Notes under the pieces: generated by a model
What the model was told of the DNA's origin: nothing
Seen by the model: only the letters and a program-made list of their open reading frames with translations
The model's database searches: none
Position numbers and translations under genes: made by a program
Shown here: positions 37,439-45,724 of the stretch, one piece after another
Position numbering within the stretch: the stretch's first letter is position 1
How the letters are laid out: every line of letters begins with the position of its first letter
NCBI GenBank assembly: GCA_015068025.1
Contig: SVLH01000004.1
Coordinates: forward strand, 24,899 to 88,898
DNA: 64,000 nt
Direction of reading: 5' to 3'
Source: Oscillospiraceae bacterium
GTDB taxonomy: Bacteria; Bacillota; Clostridia; Oscillospirales; Oscillospiraceae

Positions 37439-37619
37439 AGGACTCGCCCTTTCCTCGTTCCCCGCAGCTGCAGGAGCAGCATCCGCCCTTGGCGGAAGCG
37501 CAGGTCTTGCTGTGGGGGCAGCCGATACATTTGGCGCCGCTTTTCTTTTCCTTGTAGATGTAGCCCACTGCAAGTCCCAGCACCACCGCAAGGATAGAAA
37601 TCACAATCAGATCGGTCAT
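37437..37619 (-). CDS. FeoB-associated Cys-rich membrane protein
   Basis: A 60-residue protein. One membrane helix (about 4-21, LIVISILAVVLGLAVGYI) is followed by a Lys-rich stretch and a Cys cluster CIGCPHSKTCASAKGGCCSC. The family regularly follows feoB and may hand iron or electrons across the membrane face; the role is not settled. GGAGG lies eight bases before ATG 37617-37619, and the upstream in-frame GTG is not needed. It is 22 bases after feoB. Confidence 0.93.
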   Translation of the reverse strand: MTDLIVISILAVVLGLAVGYIYKEKKSGAKCIGCPHSKTCASAKGGCCSCSCGERGKGES

Positions 37620-37641
37620 CACAATTTCCTCCGTTCTGTGC

Positions 37642-39675
37642 TCACTTGCCGTTCAGCGCATACTCGGCCGCCAGCTGCTTGTCGGTTTTTCTGATCAGGC
37701 CGATGATGATGACTGCGATCCCCGCAACCACGACCAGACCGGGAACGAAACCGGCTCCCGGAGCGCCTTCTGTGATCAGCGTGCCGACCTGATAGACCAG
37801 GAACGCAATCACATAGCCGGTGGCAAACTGGAAAGCAATACCGCCCCACAACCACTTGCGGCTCTTCATTTCAGCGTTCATGGCGCCCAGCGCTGCGAAG
37901 CAGGGAGGCGTGAACAGGTTGAACATCAGGTAGGCCAGCGCGGCAGCACGGGTCAGACCGAACACGGCGGCGACTTCGGCAGAGCCGTCAACCAGCGCCA
38001 GCTCCTCGGTGTCAATAAAGTTGGTAACTGCGAAGCAGACGGCCAGCGTGCCGACCACATTTTCCTTGGCAATGAAGCCGGTGACGGCAGCAGCGGCCAG
38101 CTGCCAGGAGGCAATGCCCACCACGGGGATCAGCAGTACGGCGATGGGAGATGCGATGGACGCCAGGATGGAGGTGCCCTCCATGCCCTCCTCCACAAGC
38201 TGGAAGTTCCAATTGAAAGACTGCATGATCTGAACCACGGTGTTGCAGACCAGAATGACAGTACCGGCCTTGACGATGTAAGCCCAGCCGCGGCCGCACA
38301 TGGAGTCGAATGCCAGCTTGAAAGAGGGCACCTTATACTCGGGCAGTTCAATGATGAAGAAGGACTTGCGGGCCTTGTGGCCGGCGATCTTGTTGACCAG
38401 CAGGGCACCGAAGAAGATCAGCGCGATGCCAACGAAATACATCAGCGTACCGACCCAGGAAGCATCATCGAAGAACACTCTGGCGAACAGGGCGATGACC
38501 GGCAGCTTGGCGCCGCAGGGCATAAAGGGTGCCAGCATGGCAGTAGCGCGGCGCTCACGCTCGTTGCGGATGGTGCGGGCAGCCATAACGCCGGGGATGG
38601 CGCAGCCGGTGCCGATAACGAAGGGAATGACAGACTTGCCGGAAAGCCCCACCTTCTTGAAGATCGGGTCCAGAACCACAGTGGCGCGGGCCATGTAGCC
38701 GCAGTCCTCCAGCAGAGCGATGAGGAAATACATCACCATGACCAGCGGCAGGAATCCAACGACAGCACCAACGCCGCCGACGATGCCGTCAACCACCAGT
38801 GACTGCAGGAAGGGAGAGGCGCTCTCCATCAGGCCGCCGACCCACTCACCAAACATCTCGATCAGCGAAACAAGACCGGGAATCACTCTGCCGTCGGCAA
38901 ATTCGTAGCCATCAGCAATCCAGGGCCCCAGCCATGCTTGAGAGATCTGAAACACCAGGAACATCACGCCGGCGAAGATGATCAGGCCACCCACGGGATT
39001 GGTCAGAACGGCGTCGATGCTGTCCTGCGCATTCTTGTCCCTGGTGAACACCCTGCGCTCTTCCACTTCGGCGACGATCTTGTTGACGAAGGCAAAGCGC
39101 TTGCGGTCGGCAGCCTCCACGGCAGCCTTGTCGGTCAGATCCACGCCGGTCTGCGTATAGGGCGCCGTCTGCCACTTTCCTTGCTGCGCCACAGCAGCAG
39201 CAACCACCTCTTTCAATCCGTCGGCAGCGGTGGAGATCGTCTCCACCACGGGGCATCCCAGCTTTGCGGAAAGCGCCACGGCGTCTATTTTTGTGGATTT
39301 CTTCTCGTTGATGTCGCTCTTGTTCAGGGCAACGACCACGGGCACGCCCAGTTCCAGCAGCTGCGTGGTAAAGAACAGACTGCGGCTCAGGTTGGTCGCG
39401 TCCACAATGTTAATCATGACATCGGGTCTCTCATTCCTGACATAGCTGCTGGTGATGCTCTCCTCGGAAGTGAAGGGCGACATGGAGTAGGCGCCGGGCA
39501 AATCCACTGCGATCAGTTCATCCGCCCCCTCGTAATAGTTTCTTTTAATGGGGCTCTCCTTCTTCTCCACGGTGACGCCTGCCCAGTTGCCGACCTTTTC
39601 GTTTCGCCCGGTCAGGGCGTTGAACATGGTGGTCTTGCCGCTGTTGGGATTGCCCGCAAATGCAATTCTCATCAT
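37642..39675 (-). CDS. feoB: Ferrous iron transporter FeoB
   Basis: A 677-residue Fe2+ importer with an N-terminal G protein. G1 GNPNSGKT is at 8-15, G3 DLPGAYS near 58-64, G4 NKSD near 118-121, and G2 lies around VGNWAGVTVEKK. The GDI-like helical domain and about eight membrane helices follow, with GTGCAIPGVMAAR and MPCGAKLPVI in the Gate/NucleoRecog regions. Start MMRIAFAGN has AGGAGG upstream. It lies downstream of feoA and of an operator-like dyad. Confidence 0.97.
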   Translation of the reverse strand: MMRIAFAGNPNSGKTTMFNALTGRNEKVGNWAGVTVEKKESPIKRNYYEGADELIAVDLPGAYSMSPFTSEESITSSYVRNERPDVMINIVDATNLSRSLFFTTQLLELGVPVVVALNKSDINEKKSTKIDAVALSAKLGCPVVETISTAADGLKEVVAAAVAQQGKWQTAPYTQTGVDLTDKAAVEAADRKRFAFVNKIVAEVEERRVFTRDKNAQDSIDAVLTNPVGGLIIFAGVMFLVFQISQAWLGPWIADGYEFADGRVIPGLVSLIEMFGEWVGGLMESASPFLQSLVVDGIVGGVGAVVGFLPLVMVMYFLIALLEDCGYMARATVVLDPIFKKVGLSGKSVIPFVIGTGCAIPGVMAARTIRNERERRATAMLAPFMPCGAKLPVIALFARVFFDDASWVGTLMYFVGIALIFFGALLVNKIAGHKARKSFFIIELPEYKVPSFKLAFDSMCGRGWAYIVKAGTVILVCNTVVQIMQSFNWNFQLVEEGMEGTSILASIASPIAVLLIPVVGIASWQLAAAAVTGFIAKENVVGTLAVCFAVTNFIDTEELALVDGSAEVAAVFGLTRAAALAYLMFNLFTPPCFAALGAMNAEMKSRKWLWGGIAFQFATGYVIAFLVYQVGTLITEGAPGAGFVPGLVVVAGIAVIIIGLIRKTDKQLAAEYALNGK

Positions 39676-39736
39676 TTGCTCCTCCTCGATGTTTTTGCTT
39701 TACCTGAATATGTCGTTTTCTATATTGCCGCCCGTA

Positions 39737-39752
39737 GTTAGTGTGCACTAAC
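39737..39752. promoter_or_regulatory. Dyad GTTAG-N6-CTAAC between feoA and feoB (metalloregulator site)
   Basis: GTTAG (39737-39741), TGTGCA, CTAAC (39748-39752). TTAG-N6-CTAA is contained in the consensus of DtxR/IdeR-type iron repressors. Same architecture as the site before feoA. Confidence 0.6.
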
Positions 39753-39795
39753 CGCAGCCGCTAAAAAAGGGCGACGCCTGTCAGCCCTTTGCGCT

Positions 39796-40008
39796 TCAGA
39801 TCAAAATGGCCTCTGCCAGCTGGTTGTCAATATTGTATCTGCCATCCTTGATGGAAACTACACAGTTGTTCTTCTTGCGGGACACCACGGTAATGGGCTC
39901 CCCGCTGTAACAGCCCAGAGAGAACAGAAACGCATTGAGATCCTCATCCTCCGTTGCGATGCCGCGAATGATGTACTCCGTTCCTTCCTGTGCTTGCATC
40001 AGATTCAT
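39796..40008 (-). CDS. feoA: FeoA-domain protein
   Basis: A 70-residue SH3-like FeoA protein that assists FeoB. It runs MNLMQAQEGTEYIIRGIATE, LFSLGCYSGEPITVVSRK, YNIDNQLAEAILI, matching the FeoA pattern of G-x-x-P-x-x-V near the middle. AGGCGG sits seven bases before ATG. It is the first gene of the feo operon, 120 bases from feoB. Confidence 0.93.
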   Translation of the reverse strand: MNLMQAQEGTEYIIRGIATEDEDLNAFLFSLGCYSGEPITVVSRKKNNCVVSIKDGRYNIDNQLAEAILI

Positions 40009-40030
40009 AGCCTACCGCCTTTCCGATTAA

Positions 40031-40046
40031 GTTAGCCTCGTCTAAC
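40031..40046. promoter_or_regulatory. Dyad GTTAG-N6-CTAAC at the feoA start site
   Basis: GTTAG (40031-40035), CCTCGT, CTAAC (40042-40046). It lies about seven bases downstream of the feoA -10, over the likely transcription start, where an iron-bound repressor would block initiation. Confidence 0.65.
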
Positions 40047-40053
40047 CGACACC

Positions 40054-40083
40054 AATATATCACCGCCACCCAGTATTTGTCAA
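40054..40083 (-). promoter_or_regulatory. feoA promoter
   Basis: Minus strand TTGACA (40078-40083), 18-base spacer, TATATT (40054-40059). Confidence 0.75.
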
Positions 40084-40252
40084 ATGTTTTTTTAATATGA
40101 AAATATTTGAATATCCTTATGCGCATGCAGCAGGCGAAAACGGCGTGCCGCCGTTGCGCCGCGCCGCCCCCTGCGATATAATAACAAAAAACCGCTTTCA
40201 TGGCCGGAGAGCCTGCTCTCGCAGCGAAATGCACCCAAAGGAGGCACCTACT

Positions 40253-41614
40253 ATGACCGAAAGACAACAGCAGCTTGTAGCCCATGTGGAGATCCACCGC
40301 GGAATGATCCTGGACGCAGCGCAGTGGCTCTGGGCGCATCCCCAGACCGGTTTCACGGAGTGGGCGGCCAATGCCTATCTGACCGAACGCTTTGAGGCGC
40401 TGGGCTATCAGCTGACGCAGGCGGGCAACATTCCCGGCTTTTATACGGATGTGGACACCGGCCGCCCCGGTCCCACCCTCTGCATTCTGGCAGAGCTGGA
40501 TGCGCTGGACGCAGCCAACCATCCCGCCGCCGTGGGCGGCATGGCCCATTGCTGCGGACACCATGCGCAGGGTGCGATCCTGCTGGGCATCGCTGCTGCC
40601 CTGAAGCAGCCCGGCGCACTGGAGGGTTTAAGCGGCGTCATCCGGCTGATGACCGTTCCGGCAGAAGAGCTGACCCAGTTTACCTTCCGGGAGGAGCTTC
40701 GCGCCAAAGGTGTGATCCGCTACACCGGCGGAAAGGCAGAACTCATGCACCGGGGCTTCTTCGACGACGTGGATCTGGCACTGATGGTACACGTCGCCAC
40801 CGACCCCGGCCTTGCCTTTACCTGTCTTGCGGGCTACAACGGCTCCATTGCCAAAACCGCTGTATATAAGGGGCGCACAACCCACGCCGCCGACTCTCCC
40901 CATCTGGGCATCAACTCCCAGTATGCCGCCATGCTGGGTCTGCAGGCCTGCAACGCCCTGCGGGAGACGTTCCGGGAGCAGGACTACGTCCGCTTCCATC
41001 CGGTCATCGAGAGCCCCGGCTGCGCCGTCAGCGTGATCCCCGGCGAAGTGCGCATCGAAAGCAAGGTGCGGGGCAGGACGGTGGAGGCCATCCGCCGGGA
41101 AAACGGGAAGATCAACCGGGCCTTGGCCGGCGCGGCGGCAGCCATGGGCGCCGGATTGGAGATCCACGACAGACCCGGCTATTTCCCGGAAAATCTCGAT
41201 CCCGCTTTGATGCGGCTCGTGGAGCAGTGCTGCGTTGATCTGGTCGGCGCGGATCAGGTTTCTTTCCGGTACGACCTCTATTCCACCGCCTCCACCGACT
41301 TTGGTGAGCTGACCACGGTGATGCCGGGCGTTCAACTCCATGTCTGCGGCGCGGTGGGCTCTCTCCACGCGGTGGATTTTGACATCCCCGACCCGGAGGA
41401 CCTGTGCCTGAACGGCGCCAGAGCACTGCTTCTCTCCGCGGATGCCCTGCTGTCCCACGATGCGGCGGCCGCCAAAGAGATCACAGCGCACTATCAGCCG
41501 CTTTATCCTTCCATCCCCGATTACTTTGCCGCCGTGGAATCCTTCTACCTCGACAAAGAGGTTGTGCTCTACGGTGAGGGCGGTCGCATTACGGTAGATC
41601 TTTCCAACAGCTGA
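40253..41614 (+). CDS. M20-family metallo-amidohydrolase
   Basis: A 453-residue cytosolic zinc hydrolase of the M20 group (AbgB/amidohydrolase-like). Features are AELDALDAANH near 82-92, CCGHHAQGA near 100-108, a catalytic Glu in VPAEELTQ, and the dimerisation-lid domain from about 195. Metal ligands such as STDFGELTTVMPG follow near 345. Such enzymes cleave acyl groups from amino acids or open amide conjugates; the substrate is unclear. AAAGGAGG precedes ATG 40253; the longer frame upstream lacks family sequence. Confidence 0.9.
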   Translation: MTERQQQLVAHVEIHRGMILDAAQWLWAHPQTGFTEWAANAYLTERFEALGYQLTQAGNIPGFYTDVDTGRPGPTLCILAELDALDAANHPAAVGGMAHCCGHHAQGAILLGIAAALKQPGALEGLSGVIRLMTVPAEELTQFTFREELRAKGVIRYTGGKAELMHRGFFDDVDLALMVHVATDPGLAFTCLAGYNGSIAKTAVYKGRTTHAADSPHLGINSQYAAMLGLQACNALRETFREQDYVRFHPVIESPGCAVSVIPGEVRIESKVRGRTVEAIRRENGKINRALAGAAAAMGAGLEIHDRPGYFPENLDPALMRLVEQCCVDLVGADQVSFRYDLYSTASTDFGELTTVMPGVQLHVCGAVGSLHAVDFDIPDPEDLCLNGARALLLSADALLSHDAAAAKEITAHYQPLYPSIPDYFAAVESFYLDKEVVLYGEGGRITVDLSNS

Positions 41615-41647
41615 CCGCGCCTGTTTCCCTGTGGGCGGTTTCTTTCC
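41614..41647 (+). terminator. Possible terminator of the M20 gene
   Basis: Short stem ACCGC/GCGGT plus CC/GG, followed by TTTCTTTCCC. Weak. Confidence 0.4.
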
Positions 41648-41668
41648 CTCCCACGAACGGACACCCTT

Positions 41669-41697
41669 GCCATTTTCGCTGCAGCGTGGTAAAATAA
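41669..41697 (+). promoter_or_regulatory. Promoter of the phosphate butyryltransferase-like gene
   Basis: TTGCCA (41669-41674), 17-base spacer, TAAAAT (41692-41697). Confidence 0.6.
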
Positions 41698-41760
41698 GTA
41701 AAAATGGGACGGAATTTTGATATGTTTCGTTGCTCATAATGATAAAAGGAGATGTGCATC

Positions 41761-42684
41761 ATGGCGTTAACGAATTTCGATCAAATCGTAGAACGGGCCA
41801 AGCAGTCTTTCAGAAAAGAGCGCGTCGTCATCGCCGGCGCGGACAGTGAAAACATCCTGCTGGGTGCCTTCAAGGCACAGGAGGCAGGCTTTGTGTCTCC
41901 CGTTCTGGTGGGTGAGCCCACCAAGATCCTTCCCATGCTGGAAAAGCTGGGCCTGCAGGATCAGCCTTACCGTCTGGTTGCCACCCAGCCCGGCAACAAG
42001 GTGGCACAGGCCGCCATCGACCTGATCAACATGGGTGAGGGCGATGTGCTGATGCGCGGCAACACCCAGACCCGCGACTTCCTGATGCCTCTGCTGGATA
42101 AGAACAACAACCTGCGGACCGACCGCCGCCTGACCCACATTGATCTGGTCAGCATGCCGGACTATCCCAAGCTGATCGCCATCGGCGACGTGACCGTGAC
42201 CATCGAGCCAAACCTGAACCAGAAGCGCCAGATCATTCAGGACATGGCGGAAACGCTGGACTCCATCGGCTGCGAAAAACCCAACATCGCCCTGCTGACG
42301 CTGGTGGAGAAGGTCACCTTCCACATGGCAAGCACCGTGGAAGCACAGCGGCTGGTTCTGGAGCACAGCCAGTCCCCCATTGCCAACTGCAACCTGTGGG
42401 GTCCCATTGCCTATGACCTGATCCTTTCCAAGGAAGCCGCCCGCCTGAAAGGGTATGACTGCCCCTACTGCGGCGATTTCGACGGTATCGTTGCACCCAG
42501 CCTGCTGGCAGCCAACCTGCTGGTGAAAAGCTGGAAGATGCACGCCAACGCCACCACCTGCGGCGTGATCGTGGGTGCCAAGGTTCCTGTTGCGCTGACT
42601 TCCCGCAGCGACAGCCCGGACGTTGCCTTCCAGTCTCTGGCCTTCTGCTCTGCGCTGAATCTGCGTCCCCAGAACAACCTGTAA
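41761..42684 (+). CDS. ptb: Phosphate acetyl/butyryltransferase family enzyme
   Basis: Transfers an acyl group between CoA and phosphate; 307 residues, the size of Ptb. It opens MALTNFDQIVERAKQSFRKE and carries VLMRGNTQTRDFLMPLLDK, the KG(N/L)-type loop of the family. The glycine-rich ending GVIVGAKVPVALTSRSDS is the C-terminal PTA_PTB signature. The substrate could be butyryl-, isobutyryl- or acetyl-CoA. No butyrate kinase follows, so the acyl-phosphate user must be elsewhere. AAAGGAG lies ten bases before ATG 41761. Confidence 0.88.
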   Translation: MALTNFDQIVERAKQSFRKERVVIAGADSENILLGAFKAQEAGFVSPVLVGEPTKILPMLEKLGLQDQPYRLVATQPGNKVAQAAIDLINMGEGDVLMRGNTQTRDFLMPLLDKNNNLRTDRRLTHIDLVSMPDYPKLIAIGDVTVTIEPNLNQKRQIIQDMAETLDSIGCEKPNIALLTLVEKVTFHMASTVEAQRLVLEHSQSPIANCNLWGPIAYDLILSKEAARLKGYDCPYCGDFDGIVAPSLLAANLLVKSWKMHANATTCGVIVGAKVPVALTSRSDSPDVAFQSLAFCSALNLRPQNNL

Positions 42685-42691
42685 GCACGAT

Positions 42692-42732
42692 AAAAGCACC
42701 CCGAGGAGTTCCTCGGGGTGCTTCTTTTTTTA
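42692..42732. terminator. Bidirectional terminator
   Basis: 14-bp stem AAGCACCCCGAGGA with TCCTCGGGGTGCTT around 42694-42723, then CTTTTTTTTAT. It also serves the convergent transporter gene. Confidence 0.9.
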
Positions 42733-42736
42733 TTCA

Positions 42737-44005
42737 TCAGGCGTACAGCACCCAGATCAGGATATAGCCGGTCAGCACGGCAGCCAGCGTAAAGGGCACG
42801 CCCATGCGCATAAAGTCCTTGGTGGAAACCGTATAGCCCGCCTTGTTCAGGATGCCGCCGGCGGCAATGTTGGCGGAGGCACCCACAGGGGTCAGGTTGC
42901 CGCCCAGGGTGGCACCGGCCAGCAGGCCAAAATACATCACATCGGGACTGCCGCCCATGGCCGCTGCAACGCCGCCCATCACCGGCAGCATGGTGGCAGT
43001 ATAGGGGATGTTGTCGATAAAGGCGGAAAACAGCACGGAGGCCCAGACGATGATGGTGTAGGTCAGGAAGCGGTTGCCGCCGCCCAGCTCGGCAATGATC
43101 CGGCTGATGTCGTCAATGATACCCATGCGGCTGATACCGCTGATGACCAGGAATAATCCTGCCAGCAGCAAAATAGTGGTATAGTCGATGGCCTTCACCG
43201 CGTCCACCACCGTTTCCTTGCCATCTTTCTTGCGAAGCTCTGCCACCAGACCGATTAGAAAGAAGGCCATGCAGATCACGCCGTTGGTGATCTCGGGCTT
43301 GTTGGGAACAAAAGACGCCACGATCAGGGAAAGAACGGTACCCACCAGCAAAACGGCGGGGATATGATCCGTCACAGGAGTCAGCTCGCCCCCCTCAACG
43401 CGTCCATCCTGCTTGCGGAATAAAAACAGCATCACGGGAACCGTAGCCAGCGCACCGGCCTGCACCACCCAGAACATACCGGCGGTACCGTTATACACAA
43501 AGAAGTCCATGAAGTCCAGACCCATATGGCCGGCCAGCAGGATAGAGGTGGTATCGCCCACCAGCGTGGCAGCGCCCTGCAGGTTGGAGGAAATGGCAAT
43601 GGCAAGGATGGGCGCCACCGGGGAGATCTTCAGCTTTTCGGAGATCGCCAGACCAATGGGCGCCAGCATCAGCACCGTGGCCACATTGTCCACAAAGGCG
43701 GAAACCAGACCGGCGAACAGTGCCAGCACGATGATGAGCCACTTCACATTGGGGATCAGTCCCACCAGCTTGTCGGACAGGCGGTCGGGCATCCGGGAAC
43801 GGATGAACAGGTCCACCGTACCCATGGTGCCGGCCAGCATCATCAGCACGTTCCAGTCCACTTCACCGAAGGCCTCGGACGCAGGCACGATGCCCAGCAC
43901 AATAAACAGCGCTGCAGCACCCAGCGCCACATAGGCGCGGAATTTCGGCAGCAGAAGCATCATCGCATACACCGCAATAAATACGACCAGCGCTAAAATC
44001 TTCAT
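42737..44005 (-). CDS. IT-superfamily (SLC13/ArsB/CitMHS-like) ion transporter under riboswitch control
   Basis: A 422-residue membrane protein with about eleven hydrophobic helices in two halves. Each half has the superfamily DN loop, SAFVDNVATVLMLAP and SAFIDNIPYTATMLPV, with a glycine-rich GATLGGNLTPVGASANI near the end. Such carriers move anions, Na+/H+ or metal oxyanions; the substrate cannot be read directly. The yybP-ykoY-type aptamer in its leader implies Mn2+-induced expression, so Mn2+ export or relief of Mn stress is inferred. Start MKILALVVFIAVY has AGGAGG upstream. Confidence 0.88.
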   Translation of the reverse strand: MKILALVVFIAVYAMMLLLPKFRAYVALGAAALFIVLGIVPASEAFGEVDWNVLMMLAGTMGTVDLFIRSRMPDRLSDKLVGLIPNVKWLIIVLALFAGLVSAFVDNVATVLMLAPIGLAISEKLKISPVAPILAIAISSNLQGAATLVGDTTSILLAGHMGLDFMDFFVYNGTAGMFWVVQAGALATVPVMLFLFRKQDGRVEGGELTPVTDHIPAVLLVGTVLSLIVASFVPNKPEITNGVICMAFFLIGLVAELRKKDGKETVVDAVKAIDYTTILLLAGLFLVISGISRMGIIDDISRIIAELGGGNRFLTYTIIVWASVLFSAFIDNIPYTATMLPVMGGVAAAMGGSPDVMYFGLLAGATLGGNLTPVGASANIAAGGILNKAGYTVSTKDFMRMGVPFTLAAVLTGYILIWVLYA

Positions 44006-44030
44006 AAAACTCCTCCTACACACATTCGGC

Positions 44031-44074
44031 AGCAAAAAAAGAAAGACCCCCGCCGAAAATTTCGGCAAAAGTCT
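44031..44074 (-). terminator. Riboswitch expression-platform terminator
   Basis: Minus strand stem AGACTTTTGCCGA with TCGGCGGGGGTCT (U-G pairs in the middle), then TTCTTTTTTTG. Its 5' arm contains the P1 3' arm of the aptamer, so the two folds exclude each other. Confidence 0.85.
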
Positions 44075-44154
44075 CGCTACTTTCCACAGGATCCGAGCCT
44101 TTCGGCTGTGATGACGAACCCTGCGACGCCTGCGCGCAAGCTACTCCCTCTTAC
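44065..44154 (-). promoter_or_regulatory. yybP-ykoY (Mn2+) riboswitch aptamer
   Basis: On the minus strand the leader shows the family's conserved pieces in order: GAGGGAGTAGC (44150 down), TTCGTCA, and TAGCGAGAC. P1 pairs GTAAGAG (44154-44148) with CTTTTGC (44071-44065). Folding of P1 would hide the terminator arm, giving an ON switch, as is known for this class. The predicted start site lies just before P1. Confidence 0.85.
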
Positions 44155-44163
44155 AACGCAGTT

Positions 44164-44192
44164 ACCTTATCATTTTTTCCAGCTCCTGTCAA
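44164..44192 (-). promoter_or_regulatory. Promoter of the riboswitch-transporter unit
   Basis: Minus strand TTGACA (44187-44192), 17-base spacer, TAAGGT (44164-44169) with an extended TGA in front. Confidence 0.65.
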
Positions 44193-44225
44193 CGAAAAAC
44201 TTTGTCTGTTTTTTTAATTTAACGG

Positions 44226-44266
44226 CAAAAAAGGCGTGAAGTGCACTTCTTCACGCCTTTTTACAA
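44226..44266 (-). terminator. Terminator of the isomerase-like gene
   Basis: Stem AAAAGGCGTGAAG with CTTCACGCCTTTT, loop of 8, T-rich on the minus exit. Confidence 0.8.
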
Positions 44267-44268
44267 CT

Positions 44269-45195
44269 TTACAGCGCCAATGCGCTCTTGAGCGTCCGCA
44301 GGGACATCAGGTGGCCGTCCAGCACGGGCATGGTGAGATCCTCCATCTCCAACGCGACCTCTCCGTCATATCCGCCCATGCGCACCACGGAGAAAAACTC
44401 TCTCCACCACTGCTCACCGTGCCCCGCACCCACCGCCACATAGTTCCATGCCCGGGTGCGGAAGGCCTCGATGGGCTTGGTGTCCAGCATGCCGTTCGGC
44501 CCGGCCATCCGCCGCTCGGGACGGGAGTCCTTGCCGTGGACGTGGTAGATCGCCCCCGCCTCACCCAGCACTCTTGCCGCCTCGATGGGGTCGCCGCCCA
44601 TCCAGAACAGATGGGAGGGATCCAGATTCATGCCGATGATGGTGCCGATCTCGCCGCGCAGCCGCAGCAGGGTCTCCGGATTATACACCAGCTGCTGGGC
44701 GTGGTTTTCCAGGGCGATGCGCCCGATGCCGCAATCCGCTGCCATGGCCGCCAGCTGCCGCCACTTGGGGATGCACACCTCGTTCCACTGGTAGTCCAGC
44801 ACGTCCGCCACCTCGGGAGGCCATGACGTTGTGATCCAGACAGGCGTGCGGTCGCCGGGACAGCCTGCAGGCAGACCGCTCATCATCACGATCTTCTTCA
44901 CGCCCAGCTGCTCCGCCAGACGGAAGGTCTGCTCCGTCACCTGCCAGTCCTTTTCATAGGCCAGGGGATTGCCGGAGCAGTTCAGGGCGTACAGTTCAAG
45001 TCCGCGGCAGCGCAGCGCGTCTATCCACGCCTGCCGCGCCGTTTCGGAGGATACCATTCGCTCCAGATCGATATGAGGCGCACCGGACCAGTTTCCCGTT
45101 CCGATCTCCACCCCATCCACACCCTGTTCCACGCAGAAATCCAGCATTTCCTCATAGGGCATGTTCAGGGTACAGGTCTTGATGGCAAGCTTCAT
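44269..45195 (-). CDS. Sugar phosphate isomerase/epimerase-like TIM-barrel protein
   Basis: A 308-residue xylose-isomerase-like barrel (AP_endonuc_2 fold). It opens MKLAIKTCTLNMPYEEMLDF and has GVDGVEIGTG near 25-34. Metal-site segments are ALENHAQ near 173, NLDPSHLFW near 200, and HVHGKDSRPE near 228. The family isomerises or epimerises keto-sugars and inositol derivatives; the substrate is not identifiable. AAGGAGG precedes the start. Monocistronic by its own promoter and terminator. Confidence 0.88.
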   Translation of the reverse strand: MKLAIKTCTLNMPYEEMLDFCVEQGVDGVEIGTGNWSGAPHIDLERMVSSETARQAWIDALRCRGLELYALNCSGNPLAYEKDWQVTEQTFRLAEQLGVKKIVMMSGLPAGCPGDRTPVWITTSWPPEVADVLDYQWNEVCIPKWRQLAAMAADCGIGRIALENHAQQLVYNPETLLRLRGEIGTIIGMNLDPSHLFWMGGDPIEAARVLGEAGAIYHVHGKDSRPERRMAGPNGMLDTKPIEAFRTRAWNYVAVGAGHGEQWWREFFSVVRMGGYDGEVALEMEDLTMPVLDGHLMSLRTLKSALAL

Positions 45196-45227
45196 GGCTC
45201 GTGCCTCCTTTGTTCTCCGTTTTTTCC

Positions 45228-45257
45228 ATTATAGGCGGAAACGGCCTCTCCCGTCAA
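45228..45257 (-). promoter_or_regulatory. Promoter of the isomerase-like gene
   Basis: Minus strand TTGACG (45252-45257), 18-base spacer, TATAAT (45228-45233). Confidence 0.75.
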
Positions 45258-45295
45258 TACGATCCCTCCGCCTCCCAAAGGACGCATTCACACAA

Positions 45296-45331
45296 AAAAA
45301 GACCGGAAAGCAGTGCTTTCCGGTCTTTCCA
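45296..45331 (-). terminator. Terminator of the M23 peptidase/RidA operon
   Basis: 15-bp stem AAAGACCGGAAAGCA (45298-45312) with TGCTTTCCGGTCTTT (45314-45328), followed by Ts on the minus strand. Confidence 0.85.
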
Positions 45332-45712
45332 TTACTTCTTCACCGCGGTGGCCATGAGCTCGATCAGGCAGCCCTCGTACAGCTCCACGCCGCCGTAGCA
45401 CATACGAGAGGGGAGGTGCGCCGCATCGAAGTGCTTCACATACTCTGCGTTCATCTCGCCGCTGAGGGCATAGTCCGTCAGCAGCACCTCAACACGTACC
45501 ACGTGCTCCATATCGGAACCGTACCGTTCCAAAATGCCGGACAGATTCTTCAGCACCTGACGGGTCTGAACAGTAATATCACCGCAAACCAGCTCTCCGG
45601 TCACAAAATCCTCGGACACCAGGCCGGACAGATACAGCATATCACCGCATTCCACCACGTCAGAATAGGGGGTGCCGTCCGCGGGATCCAGCTTCAAAAA
45701 GTTCAGTTCCAT
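45332..45712 (-). CDS. RidA-family protein
   Basis: A 126-residue YjgF/YER057c/UK114 protein; RidA members hydrolyse reactive enamines or imines formed by PLP enzymes. Signals are DMLYLSGLVSEDFVTGELV, QVLKNLSGILERYG, VVRVEVLLTDYA and the closing CLIELMATAVKK. The canonical catalytic Arg is expected in the last 40 residues, where VKHFDAAHLPSRMCYGGVEL has an Arg at S-R-M. The start at 45712 lies 12 bases after the upstream peptidase stop, so the two are co-transcribed. Confidence 0.9.
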   Translation of the reverse strand: MELNFLKLDPADGTPYSDVVECGDMLYLSGLVSEDFVTGELVCGDITVQTRQVLKNLSGILERYGSDMEHVVRVEVLLTDYALSGEMNAEYVKHFDAAHLPSRMCYGGVELYEGCLIELMATAVKK

Positions 45713-45724
45713 AACACACACCCT

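Noticed and set aside
44031..44192. Other riboswitch classes (c-di-GMP, cobalamin, NiCo)
   Set aside because: Their conserved cores are absent; only yybP-ykoY pieces are present in the right order.
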